A DNA stretch of 64,000 bases from Paraburkholderia rhynchosiae (GCF_002879865.1 NZ_PNXY01000003.1:248001-312000); one strand, 5' to 3'; shown: positions 27,113 through 37,250, counted from the first letter of the stretch. Notes: generated by a model from the sequence alone, not told the origin. Translations and numbers: made by a program.

Positions 27113-27559
27113 TGACTCGATTGAAGAGCGGCGCGACGCGTTGCGGTTGCTCGCGTCCGCGTGGCCTGCGCCGATTGGCGCCGATTGAGTGCCGTTTTAC
27201 GTACGGGCTTGCGGTGGCGAGCGGTTCGCGATAGTGGACAAATATCGGCGTAACGCCAATGGCTCGTGTGGCTGCGACTGTATCGCAAAATGGCGGATGG
27301 CGTCGCCTGCAGCCCACGCGCGCGCGGTTGGCGAGGCAATTTGACGCACGCGGCTGAAAGCTGCCTGACGCCCGATTGTTCCCGTTTTGAACGTAATGGA
27401 GGTAAGCAGGCAGCGAGCGGGCAGCAAGCGCGCCGCCACCGGGCTTACGCGCTGCCCGGCCGCTCTTGTGGCCTGGCTTACTTTCTCGAAAAATCGACGG
27501 ATGCGCGGTAAGATGCGCACACTTTTCCGGCTGCAAAAGGCCGAAAGGCAAATTACGCG
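27113..27559. other. Divergent intergenic region, copper operon/otsB (447 bp)
   Basis: No gene seen. Contains control regions for both directions. A TAAGAT box at 27509-27514 lies 46 nt before the otsB ATG but lacks a well spaced -35 hexamer. Several GGCAGC-type short repeats occur around 27410-27430. Confidence 0.5.
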
Positions 27560-28309
27560 ATGCAAGCACTTCCGGGTTTCCTGTCTCCGAGCGAGACGGC
27601 ATTTTTCTTCGATTTCGACGGTACGCTCGTTGAACTCGCGCCCACGCCGGACGGCGTGCTGGTGCAACCTCGCGTCATCGAACTGCTAGGCGAATTGCGG
27701 CGTTTGACGAATGGCGCGGTCGCGGTGGTATCGGGGCGTGGCATTGACAGTATCGATGCTTTTCTCGGCATGCCCGACCTGCCGATTGCGGGTCTCCATG
27801 GCGCCGAGCGACGCGACGCGAACGGCGACACGCAGCGCATCGGCTTTCATGACGAGCGGCTTCTGCGCATGGAGCAGGCGCTGGCTGACGTGGTCAATGC
27901 GAATCCCGGCCTGCTGCTTGAAATCAAGGGTGCAGCCGTCGCGCTGCACTACCGCAACGCGCCGGACCGCGAGCCGGTGGCGCGTGAGGCGACCCAGCGG
28001 CTGGTCGCAGACTACCCGAACTCGTACGTGCTGCAGCCGGGCAAGATGGTCTACGAAATCAAGCCGAAGGATGTCGACAAAGGCCGTGCGATGCGCGCGT
28101 TCCTCGACGAGCCGCCCTTCGTCGGTCGCATGCCGGTTTTTGCTGGCGACGACCTGACCGACGAGAAGGGCTTTGCCGTCGTCAACGAGCGCGACGGGCT
28201 GTCCATCAAAGTCGGCGTGGGCGAGTCCACGGCGCGCGCGCGTATCGAGTCGGTGTCCGCGCTGCTCGACTGGCTGGAGACGGTGGTTGCGGCGGCGCGT
28301 GCCGCATGA
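27560..28309 (+). CDS. otsB: Trehalose-6-phosphate phosphatase
   Basis: HAD-family phosphatase giving trehalose. 249 residues. Motif I FFDFDGTLVELAPTPD holds the nucleophilic Asp, motif II VVSGRG, and the C-terminal GDDLTDEKGF binds Mg. The OtsB pattern GLHGAERRD is present. First gene of an otsB-otsA pair; otsA follows after 64 nt. Trehalose is a compatible solute, so osmotic or stationary-phase control is likely but no promoter could be assigned. Confidence 0.95.
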   Translation: MQALPGFLSPSETAFFFDFDGTLVELAPTPDGVLVQPRVIELLGELRRLTNGAVAVVSGRGIDSIDAFLGMPDLPIAGLHGAERRDANGDTQRIGFHDERLLRMEQALADVVNANPGLLLEIKGAAVALHYRNAPDREPVAREATQRLVADYPNSYVLQPGKMVYEIKPKDVDKGRAMRAFLDEPPFVGRMPVFAGDDLTDEKGFAVVNERDGLSIKVGVGESTARARIESVSALLDWLETVVAAARAA

Positions 28310-28373
28310 CGGCCACAGCGTCGAATTCACAAAGTATTGCAACAACAACGTATTGCATCGGGGACCGCGTGTC

Positions 28374-29834
28374 ATGAGCCGACTGATTATCGTTTCGAAC
28401 CGGGTCGCGCCGATCTCGGAGGGCGGTCCGGCGGCGGGCGGTCTCGCGGTCGGCGTGTATGACGCGCTGAAGGAAACCGGCGGCATGTGGTTCGGCTGGA
28501 GCGGCGACGTGCTGAGTTCGGGCCAGCCGCAGATCAAGGTCGAAGAGCGCGGCCCCGTGACTTTCGCAACGATTGCGTTGATGCGCCGCGATTACGACCA
28601 GTACTATCGCGGCTTCTCGAATGCCACGCTGTGGCCGGCGTTTCATTACCGCGCGGATCTGCTGCACTACGACCGTCACGACTTCGAAGGCTACTGCCGC
28701 GTCAACGCGTGGCTCGCGCAGCAACTCGTGCCGCTGCTGCGCGAGGAGGACGTCATCTGGGTCCACGACTATCACCTGATTCCGTTCGCCCAGGCGTTGC
28801 GCGCGGCGGGCGTGAAGAATCGGATCGGCTTTTTCCTGCATATTCCGTTTCCGGCTTCGCAAGTGCTGCTGGCGGTGCCGCCGCATCGGGAACTGGTCGA
28901 AGCCTTGTGTTCATTCGATCTGCTGGGCTTCCAGACCGCGCCCGATCTGCGCGCGTTTTGCGATTACATCGTCAACGAGGCGAACGGCACGGTCGACGCA
29001 TCGTCCGGCGGCCCGCTTGCCATCCATGCGTTTGGTCATACGTTGCATGCCGCGGCTTACCCGATCGGCGTCTATCCGGACGAGATCGCCGAACTCGCGA
29101 AAGCGGGCGAACGCGGCAAGCCGGTCCGCACGATGAAGGCGACGCTGCATTCGCGCAAGCTGATCATGAGCGTGGACCGGCTCGACTATTCGAAGGGACT
29201 GGTCGAGCGTTTCCGCGCGTTCGAACGTCTGCTCGAACATGCCACCGCGCAGCGCAACAAGGTGTCGTTCCTGCAGATCGCTCCGCCTACGCGCGCGGAC
29301 CTGCACGCCTATCAGGACATCCGCTTGCAGCTGGAAGGCGAGTCGGGCCGCATCAACGGGCGTTTTGCAGAGCTCGACTGGACGCCGATTCTCTACATTC
29401 ACAAGCAATACGAACGCTCGGTGCTCGCCGCGCTGTTTCGTACGGCGCACGTCGGCTATGTGACGCCGCTGCGCGACGGCATGAACCTCGTTGCGAAGGA
29501 ATACGTGTCGGCGCAGGACCCGGAGAATCCGGGCGTGCTCGTGCTGTCGCGCTTCGCGGGCGCTGCCCAGGAACTGGATGGCGCGCTGATCGTGAATCCG
29601 GTCGACATTGATGGTATGGCCGATGCGCTCGCCCGCGCGCTCGACATGCCGCTCGCGGAGCGCCAGGCGCGTCATCGGGACATGATGGCGCAATTGCGCG
29701 AGAACAACGTGTCGGTGTGGCGCGATAACTTCATGCGCGATCTGCAGAGCGCCTCTGGTGCAACGCGCACCAGAGGCGGGCGTGCGCGTGCCGCATCGGG
29801 GAAGAAAACCGCGCGCGAGGTTCTCGTCAGCTAA
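28374..29834 (+). CDS. otsA: Trehalose-6-phosphate synthase
   Basis: GT20 enzyme joining UDP-glucose and glucose 6-phosphate. 486 residues from the ATG at 28374. Typical motifs: [12 protein letters not shown] and [11 protein letters not shown] (N-terminal glycine loop), [26 protein letters not shown] (phosphate contacts) and [12 protein letters not shown] (nucleotide sugar). The last 25 residues are Arg/Ala/Lys-rich and extend beyond the fold. The open frame upstream (from 28173) overlaps otsB and is not coding. Confidence 0.96.
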   Translation: MSRLIIVSNRVAPISEGGPAAGGLAVGVYDALKETGGMWFGWSGDVLSSGQPQIKVEERGPVTFATIALMRRDYDQYYRGFSNATLWPAFHYRADLLHYDRHDFEGYCRVNAWLAQQLVPLLREEDVIWVHDYHLIPFAQALRAAGVKNRIGFFLHIPFPASQVLLAVPPHRELVEALCSFDLLGFQTAPDLRAFCDYIVNEANGTVDASSGGPLAIHAFGHTLHAAAYPIGVYPDEIAELAKAGERGKPVRTMKATLHSRKLIMSVDRLDYSKGLVERFRAFERLLEHATAQRNKVSFLQIAPPTRADLHAYQDIRLQLEGESGRINGRFAELDWTPILYIHKQYERSVLAALFRTAHVGYVTPLRDGMNLVAKEYVSAQDPENPGVLVLSRFAGAAQELDGALIVNPVDIDGMADALARALDMPLAERQARHRDMMAQLRENNVSVWRDNFMRDLQSASGATRTRGGRARAASGKKTAREVLVS

Positions 29835-29886
29835 CCGTCGGCTAACCGCTTATGGGCGCTGCCGCATCAGACTGACCTGGAAAATG

Positions 29887-29912
29887 AAAAAGCCGCTCGA
29901 AGCGGCTTTTTT
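29887..29912. terminator. Bidirectional terminator, otsA/ABC transporter
   Basis: AAAAAGCCGCT (29887-29897), loop CGA, AGCGGCTTTTT (29901-29911). Works on both strands for the convergent genes ending at 29834 and 29958. Confidence 0.93.
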
Positions 29913-29957
29913 GTTGTTCAGTCCGCGCCGCGTCCCGTGCGCGGACTGGATCGCATC

Positions 29958-31829
29958 TCACATCACGTGCTGTTCGTCGACCTTCTTGCCGCCCACATGC
30001 AGCGTGGTGCCCTTGCCATATTGCTTGGAGAGCAGGTCGCGATAGAGGCCGGGGCGCTGACGCAGCTCTTCGGGGCTGCCGTCGTCGATGACCTTGCCCG
30101 CGCTCATCACGATGATCCGGTCGAAGTTGTTCAGCGTCGACAGCCGGTGCGCAATCGCGATCACCGTGCGGCCCACCATCAGCCGGTCGAGCGCTTTCTG
30201 GATCGCTTCTTCCGAGGCGCTGTCGAGCGCGGACGTGGCTTCGTCGAGCAGCAGAATCGGCGCGTTCTTCAGAATGGCGCGCGCAATGGCGATCCGCTGA
30301 CGCTGGCCGCCCGACAGCTTCACGCCGCGATCGCCGACAATCGTATCGAAGCCTTCCGGCATCGCCTCGATGAAGTCGGTGCAACGTGCCTCGCGTGCCG
30401 CGGCCAGGACTTCCTCGCGGCTTGCTTCGGGACGTCCATAGGCAATGTTCTCGTACACCGTGCGATGGAACAGCGAAATGTCTTGCGGCACCAGCGCGAT
30501 CGTATGGCGCAGGCTGTCTTGCGTGATTGTGGCGATGTCCTGGCCGTCGATCTTGATCGCGCCGCCTTGCGTTTCATAGAAACGCTGCAGCAAGGCGAGC
30601 ACAGTCGACTTGCCCGCACCCGACTTGCCGATGAGCCCAACGCGCTGGCCCGGTTCGATATGCAGATCGAAATGATCGAGAATTGGCCGGCGGCGCGGGT
30701 ACGCAAACGTCACGCCTTCGAAATCGACGCGCCCGCCTTGCGGCACCAGTTCGCTCGCGCCGTCGCGGTCGGGCATGCCATGCGGCTCGAGCAGCGTGCG
30801 CACGGCTTCCGCGAGACGCGCCACGTGCTGCGTGACATCCACCAGCGCAACGGCCAGGTCGCGCGTGCCGTGCAGAATGGTGAAGCCGAGCGAGCTGACG
30901 AGCACGATGTCGCCGGAGGTCGCTTTGCCTTGATCCCACAGTACGAGCGCCCAGCCAAGCAAACCCGCCGACAGCAGCGCGGTGATCACCGCATGCAGCA
31001 GGCGCAGCTTTTCCAGATACAGCAGGCTTTGCTGGCGCGCGTCCATCTCGGCCTTGACCGTCGCGCCGAAGCGCTGCTGCTCGCGAAACGTCATGCCGAA
31101 CGCGCGCACGAGGCCCATATTGCTGATCACGTCGACCAGTTCGCCGTCCACCGAGGCCGCTTTGGTCGCGAAATGGTGATGACGCGCGGAACCGCGGCCG
31201 GCAAGCTTGTACAGCACAACCGACAGAATGGCCGAGCACAGCATCAGGCCGCCCGCCATCAGCGGATTGACCGCGATGATCATGACGATTGCGCCGAGCA
31301 CCGCGATGCACGGCGGCAGCACGTTCCAGGCGGTGGTGTTCTCGGCGGTGTAGACGGCGTTCGAGGTCGCGGTAATCCGGCTCGCCAGCATGCCGGGCTG
31401 TTTCTCGGAGTAGTAGGTCGGCGAATGTCCGCTCAGATACTGGAAAAGGTCGCGCCGCAAGTCGCCCGTCACGGCGACGAACGTGTGCGCGGCGACCCAG
31501 CCGCCGACCCGCCATAGCAGGTTGTCCGCAGCGATCAGCCCGACGAGGATCGCAAATGCGCCCCACAGCGGACCGGGATGATGCCGGCCTGCGCCGAGCA
31601 CGTCGATCAGGTGCTTGATCGCGTATTGCGAAGCGAGCGCACAGCCCACGGCCGCTATCACACTGCCGAGTACGATCGCGTGGGCGAGCGGATGGCGGCG
31701 GATAAAGCGAAAAAGAAACGCAAGCGGCCTATGCGCATAGCTCGCTAGCTTTGCGTTCTCGGCGTTACGCTGGGCAATGGTCAAATGTTCCAATTGATCG
31801 TGAGGTTGGTGTGGTTCGGGGGTGTGCAT
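29958..31829 (-). CDS. ABC exporter half-transporter (fused membrane and ATPase domains)
   Basis: About 623 residues from the ATG at 31829. A hydrophilic start (HTPEPHQPHDQLEHL) is followed by six membrane helices (about 50-345) and an ATPase domain: Walker A GKSGAGKST, signature LSGGQRQRIAIARA, Walker B ILLLDEATSALD, H-loop IAHRLST. This is the MsbA/lipid or drug exporter architecture, but the substrate cannot be read from sequence. A longer start at 31892 exists. Convergent with otsA, divergent from the glycosyltransferase after 666 bp. It is a distant relative of the second ABC exporter at 35373-37250. Confidence 0.92.
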   Translation of the reverse strand: MHTPEPHQPHDQLEHLTIAQRNAENAKLASYAHRPLAFLFRFIRRHPLAHAIVLGSVIAAVGCALASQYAIKHLIDVLGAGRHHPGPLWGAFAILVGLIAADNLLWRVGGWVAAHTFVAVTGDLRRDLFQYLSGHSPTYYSEKQPGMLASRITATSNAVYTAENTTAWNVLPPCIAVLGAIVMIIAVNPLMAGGLMLCSAILSVVLYKLAGRGSARHHHFATKAASVDGELVDVISNMGLVRAFGMTFREQQRFGATVKAEMDARQQSLLYLEKLRLLHAVITALLSAGLLGWALVLWDQGKATSGDIVLVSSLGFTILHGTRDLAVALVDVTQHVARLAEAVRTLLEPHGMPDRDGASELVPQGGRVDFEGVTFAYPRRRPILDHFDLHIEPGQRVGLIGKSGAGKSTVLALLQRFYETQGGAIKIDGQDIATITQDSLRHTIALVPQDISLFHRTVYENIAYGRPEASREEVLAAAREARCTDFIEAMPEGFDTIVGDRGVKLSGGQRQRIAIARAILKNAPILLLDEATSALDSASEEAIQKALDRLMVGRTVIAIAHRLSTLNNFDRIIVMSAGKVIDDGSPEELRQRPGLYRDLLSKQYGKGTTLHVGGKKVDEQHVM

Positions 31830-32495
31830 GCAAAGCCTGGGCCACGCGAAAAGTTCGCGGCGAAGCCAATGCTTCGCATTGTAAACATGCAAAAGCGATT
31901 GCGCCCTGTGTATCCGGGCCTTTGGCGCGATGATTTCGCGATGGACATCCGCGATGTACTCTTGCTCGACCCACCGCGCTGGCGGCGGTTCACGCGGATC
32001 GCGGATTATTTCGGGATATAATTACAAATTGCATTCAGCCGGGTGCTGGAGTCTCTTCAACGTATGCCGGCAAGGTTGACGCAGCCCACCTACCAGGGGC
32101 CACCGGGCGAGCCAGGGCCGGCCGCTGTCGTCAGCCAGTTGTCACTTTAGAACTGTCTTGCAAAACAAGGGTTTGCAAAGTGTATCCCCCTTGTAACAAC
32201 GTAAAGACTTTGAAATGTTGTGGTGCAGCGAGAATGCCGGCATCGATAATGCATGCGCTCTATGTCCCGCCGAAATTTCTGACAGTTTGTCAACGTCGGT
32301 GACGTTTGTGCGTTTACCGCACAGGCGCGGACGGTGATCGTCGTCTGGGCTTTTAACCTGAAGCGATCCATCGCAGGATTTCTCGAAAGAATCAGGCCCG
32401 CGCCGGTATGTCCGGCCCGACTGCCCTGGCGAGCAAGCGAGTCGCTTTTACCAAACGCAGTACTTTTGCCGGTTTTTTACGAGGAGTTCTTCATT
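31830..32495. promoter_or_regulatory. Long divergent control region and leader of the glycosyltransferase gene
   Basis: 666 bp without a convincing gene. A consensus TATAAT at 32017-32022 pointing right would give a leader of about 465 nt before the ATG at 32496. Within it are a possible GC-rich fold between GCCGGC near 32066 and GGCCGGC near 32117, a stem ACAAGGG (32164) / CCCTTGT (32188), the palindrome TTTGCAAA (32172-32179) and the inverted repeat AACGTC-GGT-GACGTT (32292-32306). None matched a riboswitch class I know. Confidence 0.45.
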
Positions 32496-33560
32496 ATGCG
32501 AATCGCTCAAATCGCTCCGTTGCACGAGGCGGTTCCTCCCAAGCTGTATGGTGGTACGGAACGGGTGGTGTCCTATCTGACCGAAGCGCTGGTCGAACAG
32601 GGCCACGACGTCACGCTCTTTGCGAGCGGCGATTCACAAACCTCGGCAAAGCTCGAAGCGTTCTGGCCGCAAGCGCTGCGCCTGGACCCGACCATCCGCG
32701 ACGTGATGGCGCCGCACATGCTGCTGCTTGAAGAAGTGCGCCGCCGCGCGGACGAATTCGATGTACTGCATTTCCATATCGACTACTACCCGTTCTCGCT
32801 GTTCGCGCGCCAACCGGTGCCGTTCGTGACCACGTTGCACGGCCGTCTCGATCTGCCCGAACTGCAGCCGATCTTCAACACGTTCAACGACGTGCCGGTG
32901 GTGTCGATCTCGGACAACCAGCGCATTCCGCTGCCGCAGGCGCACTGGCTGCAAACCGTTTATCACGGCCTGCCGGAAAACCTGCTCACGCCGATCAAGG
33001 ACGTCAAGCCGGGCTATCTCGCGTTCCTCGGCCGTATCTCGCCGGAAAAGCGTCTGGACACGGCAATCCGCATCGCCCAGCAAGCCGGCATGCCGATCAA
33101 GGTGGCCGCCAAGCTCGACAAAGCCGACCGCGCGTATTACGACGAAGTCATCAAGCCGCTCATGTCGCTGCCGCACGTCGAATACATCGGCGAAATCAGC
33201 GAAGCGGAAAAGACCGAGTTCCTCGGTAACGCGCACGCGCTGCTGTTCCCGATCGACTGGCCTGAGCCCTTCGGTCTCGTGATGATCGAGGCGATGGCTT
33301 GCGGTACGCCGGTGATCGCGTTCAACCGCGGTTCGGTGCCTGAAGTGATCGAAAACGGCGTGTCGGGTTTTGTCGTCGAAGACGAAATCAGCGCGGTCGC
33401 GGCGGTCAAGCGCCTGCATACGCTGCCGCGCGAAACGGTGCGCAAGGCATTCGAAGCGCGCTTCTCCTCGAAGGTGATGGCGCAGAACTACGTCGCCACG
33501 TACGAAGAGCTGCTGCGTCGGAAGCACCGTACCGTGCTGCGCGAAGTCAACGCGAACTAA
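32496..33560 (+). CDS. Family 4 glycosyltransferase
   Basis: 354 residues, two Rossmann-like domains of the GT-B fold. N-terminal MRIAQIAPLHEAVPPKLYGG and TERVVSYLTEALVEQGHDVT are typical of GT4 enzymes with a glycine-rich acceptor loop. The C-terminal domain has GRISPEKRLDTAI, PEPFGLVMIEAMACGTPVIA with the E-x7-E motif, and GSVPEVIENGVSGF. Strong GAGGAG site 10 nt before the ATG. Acceptor and product are unknown; it stands alone, not in a polysaccharide cluster. Confidence 0.92.
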   Translation: MRIAQIAPLHEAVPPKLYGGTERVVSYLTEALVEQGHDVTLFASGDSQTSAKLEAFWPQALRLDPTIRDVMAPHMLLLEEVRRRADEFDVLHFHIDYYPFSLFARQPVPFVTTLHGRLDLPELQPIFNTFNDVPVVSISDNQRIPLPQAHWLQTVYHGLPENLLTPIKDVKPGYLAFLGRISPEKRLDTAIRIAQQAGMPIKVAAKLDKADRAYYDEVIKPLMSLPHVEYIGEISEAEKTEFLGNAHALLFPIDWPEPFGLVMIEAMACGTPVIAFNRGSVPEVIENGVSGFVVEDEISAVAAVKRLHTLPRETVRKAFEARFSSKVMAQNYVATYEELLRRKHRTVLREVNAN

Positions 33561-33641
33561 GTGTGAGCCAGGCCGGAAAGTCCCGGTCCAGGCAGATAGC
33601 TGGCTGAACAAGGCCGCCTTAGGCGCTTCCGCAGCCACCAG

Positions 33642-33676
33642 CAACGCCCCGCGCGCAAGCCGCTCGCGGGGCGTTG
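33642..33676 (+). terminator. Strong hairpin after the glycosyltransferase gene
   Basis: Perfect 12-bp stem CAACGCCCCGCG (33642-33653) / CGCGGGGCGTTG (33665-33676). It is followed by TTGC only, so termination efficiency is uncertain. Confidence 0.75.
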
Positions 33677-33817
33677 TTGCATGCGCGCCGCGTTTTTCGC
33701 GTTCTGCGATGGAAAGTGGTGGTTTCGGGCCCGCCGGAGCGAGCCGCTCTTCGTAATATCCCTATAATGGCCGTGCCGCGAATTTGGCTGCGGCGCCGCC
33801 GACGACAGGAGGATGCC

Positions 33818-34681
33818 TTGCCGAGAACGAAAGAGACGCGTGCGAATGCCGCGCCTGGCGCCGGAACGATTTTCGCGTTGCGCGCTATCGGTCTCGTGCT
33901 TCTCGCCCGCTGGCTGTTTTCGATGTCCGACATGGATCTGGGCGCGTCGTTATCGGCCATGGCGTCCTCGCCCTGGGCGTGCGTCAACCTTGTCTTCCTG
34001 TTCCTGCTGATTTTTCTGCCGGGCGCGCGCGCGGTTGCCGAGCGTCCTTTTCATCCGCTGCCGCAATGGTTGCGGCAAACGCTGCGTCTCTTTGCGTTCC
34101 TCGGGTTTATCTTCGCGGTGTGGTCGGTCGGCGCGTTTGTGGCGAGCGCCGGCTGGCGCCGTGCCGCGCAAGCGGTGGCGGCGACCAACGGCTGGTTGCT
34201 AGCGGCGCCGGCGCTGTATGCGGCCGTTCTGTGGATCTGTCGTCCGCGTGCGCTTTGGCGCACCAACATCGCCGCGCGCCGCTTTGCGATTGGCCGTTAT
34301 GCAGTCTCGCTCGATCCGCTCACGCGCACTGTGAGCGTGTGGGCAGAGCGTCGCAAGGTGGGGCAGTACGATGCACGGGAGCTGTCCGTGCGTTGGGCGG
34401 ACGGTCCAGGCACGCGCCCTGCGCCGCCGCCCGCACCGGTGGTCGCGTTCGGCGCAGCCGGCGCGGCGGGTGATACGGCAGCTTCGGCTACGCCGTCACG
34501 CTCGCCTGGCGCTCCGTCGCTGGCTCGCGCCACATTCGGCCGGCGTCCGAAGATCGAATTGCTGTGGGACTCACCGGCTGCGGCGGGCCACAACCGGCAA
34601 ACCGTATTTAGCACCGCGCTGACGACTGAAGGCGATCGCGTCGCCGCACGCGCGCTCGATACCACGCTGCGGCAAGTCTGA
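33818..34681 (+). CDS. Membrane protein of unknown function
   Basis: 287 residues if started at the TTG at 33818, which has a perfect AGGAGG site (33807-33812) 5 nt upstream; upstream ATGs lack one. Four hydrophobic segments are seen at about 16-36, 47-68, 85-107 and 119-140, then a soluble part of about 145 residues: a beta-rich stretch (FAIGRYAVSLDPLTRTVSVW), a Pro/Ala/Gly linker and a region ending in TLRQV. No family recognised. The gene stands alone between the glycosyltransferase and a DUF2214 protein. Confidence 0.75.
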   Translation: MPRTKETRANAAPGAGTIFALRAIGLVLLARWLFSMSDMDLGASLSAMASSPWACVNLVFLFLLIFLPGARAVAERPFHPLPQWLRQTLRLFAFLGFIFAVWSVGAFVASAGWRRAAQAVAATNGWLLAAPALYAAVLWICRPRALWRTNIAARRFAIGRYAVSLDPLTRTVSVWAERRKVGQYDARELSVRWADGPGTRPAPPPAPVVAFGAAGAAGDTAASATPSRSPGAPSLARATFGRRPKIELLWDSPAAAGHNRQTVFSTALTTEGDRVAARALDTTLRQV

Positions 34682-34834
34682 GCCAGGCGCTTTGTGTCGT
34701 CGGGCACATGCGGTGACCGACACGCACGTTGTAAAGTAAGCCGTAGTCGATAATGAAATAAAGATGCCGCCCGCGCTTGACGGCGGGCGAGTGAGACAAC
34801 AATCGATGGTGCCGCGTCGTTCGCAGGAGTCGCT

Positions 34835-35299
34835 ATGCTGGTTCGCTGGTTGCTTGCCGCCCTCCATTTGCTTGCTTATGGCTTTGCCCTTGCGTCGATT
34901 CTCCGACGCACCTGGGCGCTGCGCCGCGCGACGGTGCCTGCCGCGTTGCGCTCCGTATTCCGGGCGGATACGCGGTGGGGCCTCTCTGCGTTGGTGCTGA
35001 TCGTCACCGGCTTGATGCGCGTGTTCGGTAGTTACGAAAAGGGCGCCGACTACTATCTCCACGAGCCGCTCTTTCACGTCAAGATGACGCTGCTCGTGCT
35101 AATTCTCGCGCTTGAAGTACCGTCGATGCTCGCATTGATGCGCTGGCGCGCGGCAGTGCGAAAAGGCGCCGTGCCGGAGTTGCGCAACGCGCGCCGGTAT
35201 GCGCACTTGAGCGTGATTCAAACTGTCTTGCTCGTGTTGATGGTGTTCGCCGCGACCGGAATGGCGCGCGGTATCGGATTGCCCTCGGGCGTGGTTTGA
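34835..35299 (+). CDS. DUF2214 family membrane protein
   Basis: 154 residues with four membrane segments. The DUF2214 pattern is seen in LLAALHLLAYGFALASILRR, GLMRVFGSYEKGADYYL and FHVKMTLLVLILALEVP. A GGAG site precedes the ATG at 34835. Function unknown. Convergent with the ABC exporter ending at 35373. Confidence 0.85.
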   Translation: MLVRWLLAALHLLAYGFALASILRRTWALRRATVPAALRSVFRADTRWGLSALVLIVTGLMRVFGSYEKGADYYLHEPLFHVKMTLLVLILALEVPSMLALMRWRAAVRKGAVPELRNARRYAHLSVIQTVLLVLMVFAATGMARGIGLPSGVV

Positions 35300-35372
35300 C
35301 CGCGCGGCGCGCCACCAGAAAGTGCCTTTAATAAAGGCCTATTCCGCGTGACGCGCCATATCTTCACCGTCC

Positions 35373-37250
35373 TTACTTCCCGACCAGCAAGCTTGAATCG
35401 TCCGTAACGTGGGTGCGCATGCGTGTTGCTCCGTGCATTGCCGGTGGCTCGCTCAAGCCCTTGATCAACTCCAGCGCCTGACGTTCGAACAGGCGCCGGT
35501 ACAGTCCGTTCTCGAGGCCGATCAGCGTTTCGTGACTGCCTTCTTCGATGACCTTGCCTTTGTCGAGCACCAGTAATCTGTCGAGCGCGCGCACGGTCGA
35601 AAGTCGGTGCGCGACCACGAGCGTCGTGCGTCCCAACATCAGCCGCTCCATGGCCTGCTGGATGAGCACCTCGCTTTCGCTGTCTAGGCTCGACGTCGCT
35701 TCGTCGAGAATCAGGATCGGGGCGTCGGCGAGAAAGGCCCGCGCGATCGCCACGCGTTGACGTTCGCCGCCCGAGAGCTTGATGCCGCGCTCGCCGACCA
35801 GCGTCTCATAACCGTGGGGCAACGCGCTGATGAACTCATGCGCGTTCGCGAGCCGCGCGGCGCGCTCGATCTCGGCATGGCTTGCGCCCGGTCGCGCATA
35901 CGCGATGTTCTCCGCCAGCGAGCGGTGAAACAGCACCGGCTCTTGCTGCACGATTGCAAGCTGGCTGCGCAACGACGCTTGCTTCACCTGCGCGATGTCC
36001 TGACCGTCGATCGTGATGCGGCCTTCGGACACATCATAGAGACGCTGGATCAGCTTGATGAATGTCGTCTTGCCGGACCCCGAATGGCCGACCAGTCCAA
36101 CGCGTTCTCCAGGCGCGATGCGCACGGAGAAGTCGTGGTAGAGCGGTGTGGCGTTCGCACCGTAGTGAAACGTCACATGCTCAAAACGGATCTCGCCTTT
36201 GCCGATGGCGATCGGGCCGGCACCCGGACGATCCTCGATGCCGAGCGGCTGGCGCTCCAGGGAGACGAGCTCTTCCATGTCGTTGACGGAGCGCTGCAAG
36301 TTGCGGATGTGCATGCCGACCTCGCGCAGATAGCCTTGCAGCATGAAGAACATCGTCAACGCGAACGTGATATCGCCGACGCCCGCCTCGCCGCGCAGCC
36401 ACAACACCAGTGCGGCGCCGAGAATGGCGGTCTGAATCGCGACCAGCATGGCGCCCTGCACGCCGCCGTTGATGGTGCCGCGAATCCACGTGCGCCGCGT
36501 GCGGTCCCGCCATTTGCCGATCACGCGCGCAAGCAGCAGTTCTTCGCGTTCTTCTGCGCCGAAGGCCTTCACCACGCCGTTACAGCTGACTGCGTCCGCG
36601 AGCGCACCGCCCATGCGCGTGTCCCACGCGTTGGCGAGGCGTGCGGCCGGCGCAACGAAGCCAAGCGATAGCGCCACGGTCACCGCGATATACAGCACGG
36701 AGCCGATCCCGACCACCGCGCCCATCATCGGCCAGCGCCAGCCGAGCAACAGCGTTGCGCCCACCAGCATGATTAGCGACGGAAACAACGCGATCAGCAG
36801 CGTGTCGTTGAGCAGGTCGAGCGCCCACATGCCGCGCGTGATCTTACGCACCGTGGAGCCGGCGAAGCTGTTGGCGTGCCAGTCGGTCGAAAAGCGTTGA
36901 ACGCGGTGAAACGCGTTGGCGGCGATCTCGCTCATCATCTTCAGCGTCAGTTTGATGATGTTGAAGTACATGCATTGCCGCAGCAAAGTCGCGCTGAGTC
37001 CCAGCGCACCGAGCACGCAGAAGGCCGTAATGGCGGCATGCCATGCGCTTGCACGTGCGGTCGCGCCGGAGGCGATCGCATCGACGAGGCGGCCCGCGAA
37101 CATCGGCGTGAGCACATCCGCTACCGCCGAGAGCATGACGAGCGTTGCAATGACGACGATGCGCCACGGCTGCTGCGCCCAGTGATGGAAGGTAAAGCCG
37201 AGGACGTCCTTGAAGGCTTGTCCGCGAAAGTCGAGTCTTTTTCTGGTCAT
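35373..37250 (-). CDS. ABC exporter half-transporter, second copy type
   Basis: 625 residues from the ATG at 37250, chosen because the 26 extra residues up to 37328 do not look like a family N-terminus. Six membrane helices (about 25-320), then Walker A GHSGSGKTT, signature LSGGERQRVAIARA, Walker B ILILDEATSSLD and H-loop VAHRLST. The sequence is clearly different from the exporter at 29958-31829. The C-terminal 30 residues are Met/Thr/His-rich (AMHGATRMRTHVTDDSS). Substrate unknown, likely a lipid, peptide or drug. Confidence 0.9.
   Translation of the reverse strand: MTRKRLDFRGQAFKDVLGFTFHHWAQQPWRIVVIATLVMLSAVADVLTPMFAGRLVDAIASGATARASAWHAAITAFCVLGALGLSATLLRQCMYFNIIKLTLKMMSEIAANAFHRVQRFSTDWHANSFAGSTVRKITRGMWALDLLNDTLLIALFPSLIMLVGATLLLGWRWPMMGAVVGIGSVLYIAVTVALSLGFVAPAARLANAWDTRMGGALADAVSCNGVVKAFGAEEREELLLARVIGKWRDRTRRTWIRGTINGGVQGAMLVAIQTAILGAALVLWLRGEAGVGDITFALTMFFMLQGYLREVGMHIRNLQRSVNDMEELVSLERQPLGIEDRPGAGPIAIGKGEIRFEHVTFHYGANATPLYHDFSVRIAPGERVGLVGHSGSGKTTFIKLIQRLYDVSEGRITIDGQDIAQVKQASLRSQLAIVQQEPVLFHRSLAENIAYARPGASHAEIERAARLANAHEFISALPHGYETLVGERGIKLSGGERQRVAIARAFLADAPILILDEATSSLDSESEVLIQQAMERLMLGRTTLVVAHRLSTVRALDRLLVLDKGKVIEEGSHETLIGLENGLYRRLFERQALELIKGLSEPPAMHGATRMRTHVTDDSSLLVGK

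Noticed and set aside
29937..31517. 526-codon plus-strand frame opposite the ABC exporter
   Set aside because: Antisense to a clear ABC transporter; composition typical of shadow frames.
32041..32160. Cobalamin, TPP, SAM, glycine or c-di-GMP riboswitch, or 6S/RNase P RNA in the glycosyltransferase leader
   Set aside because: None of the conserved core boxes of these classes could be found by eye; left as an unassigned leader.
29958..37250. The two ABC exporters as one heterodimeric transporter
   Set aside because: They are 3.5 kb apart with other genes between, and each has a full set of ATPase motifs, so each can work as a homodimer.
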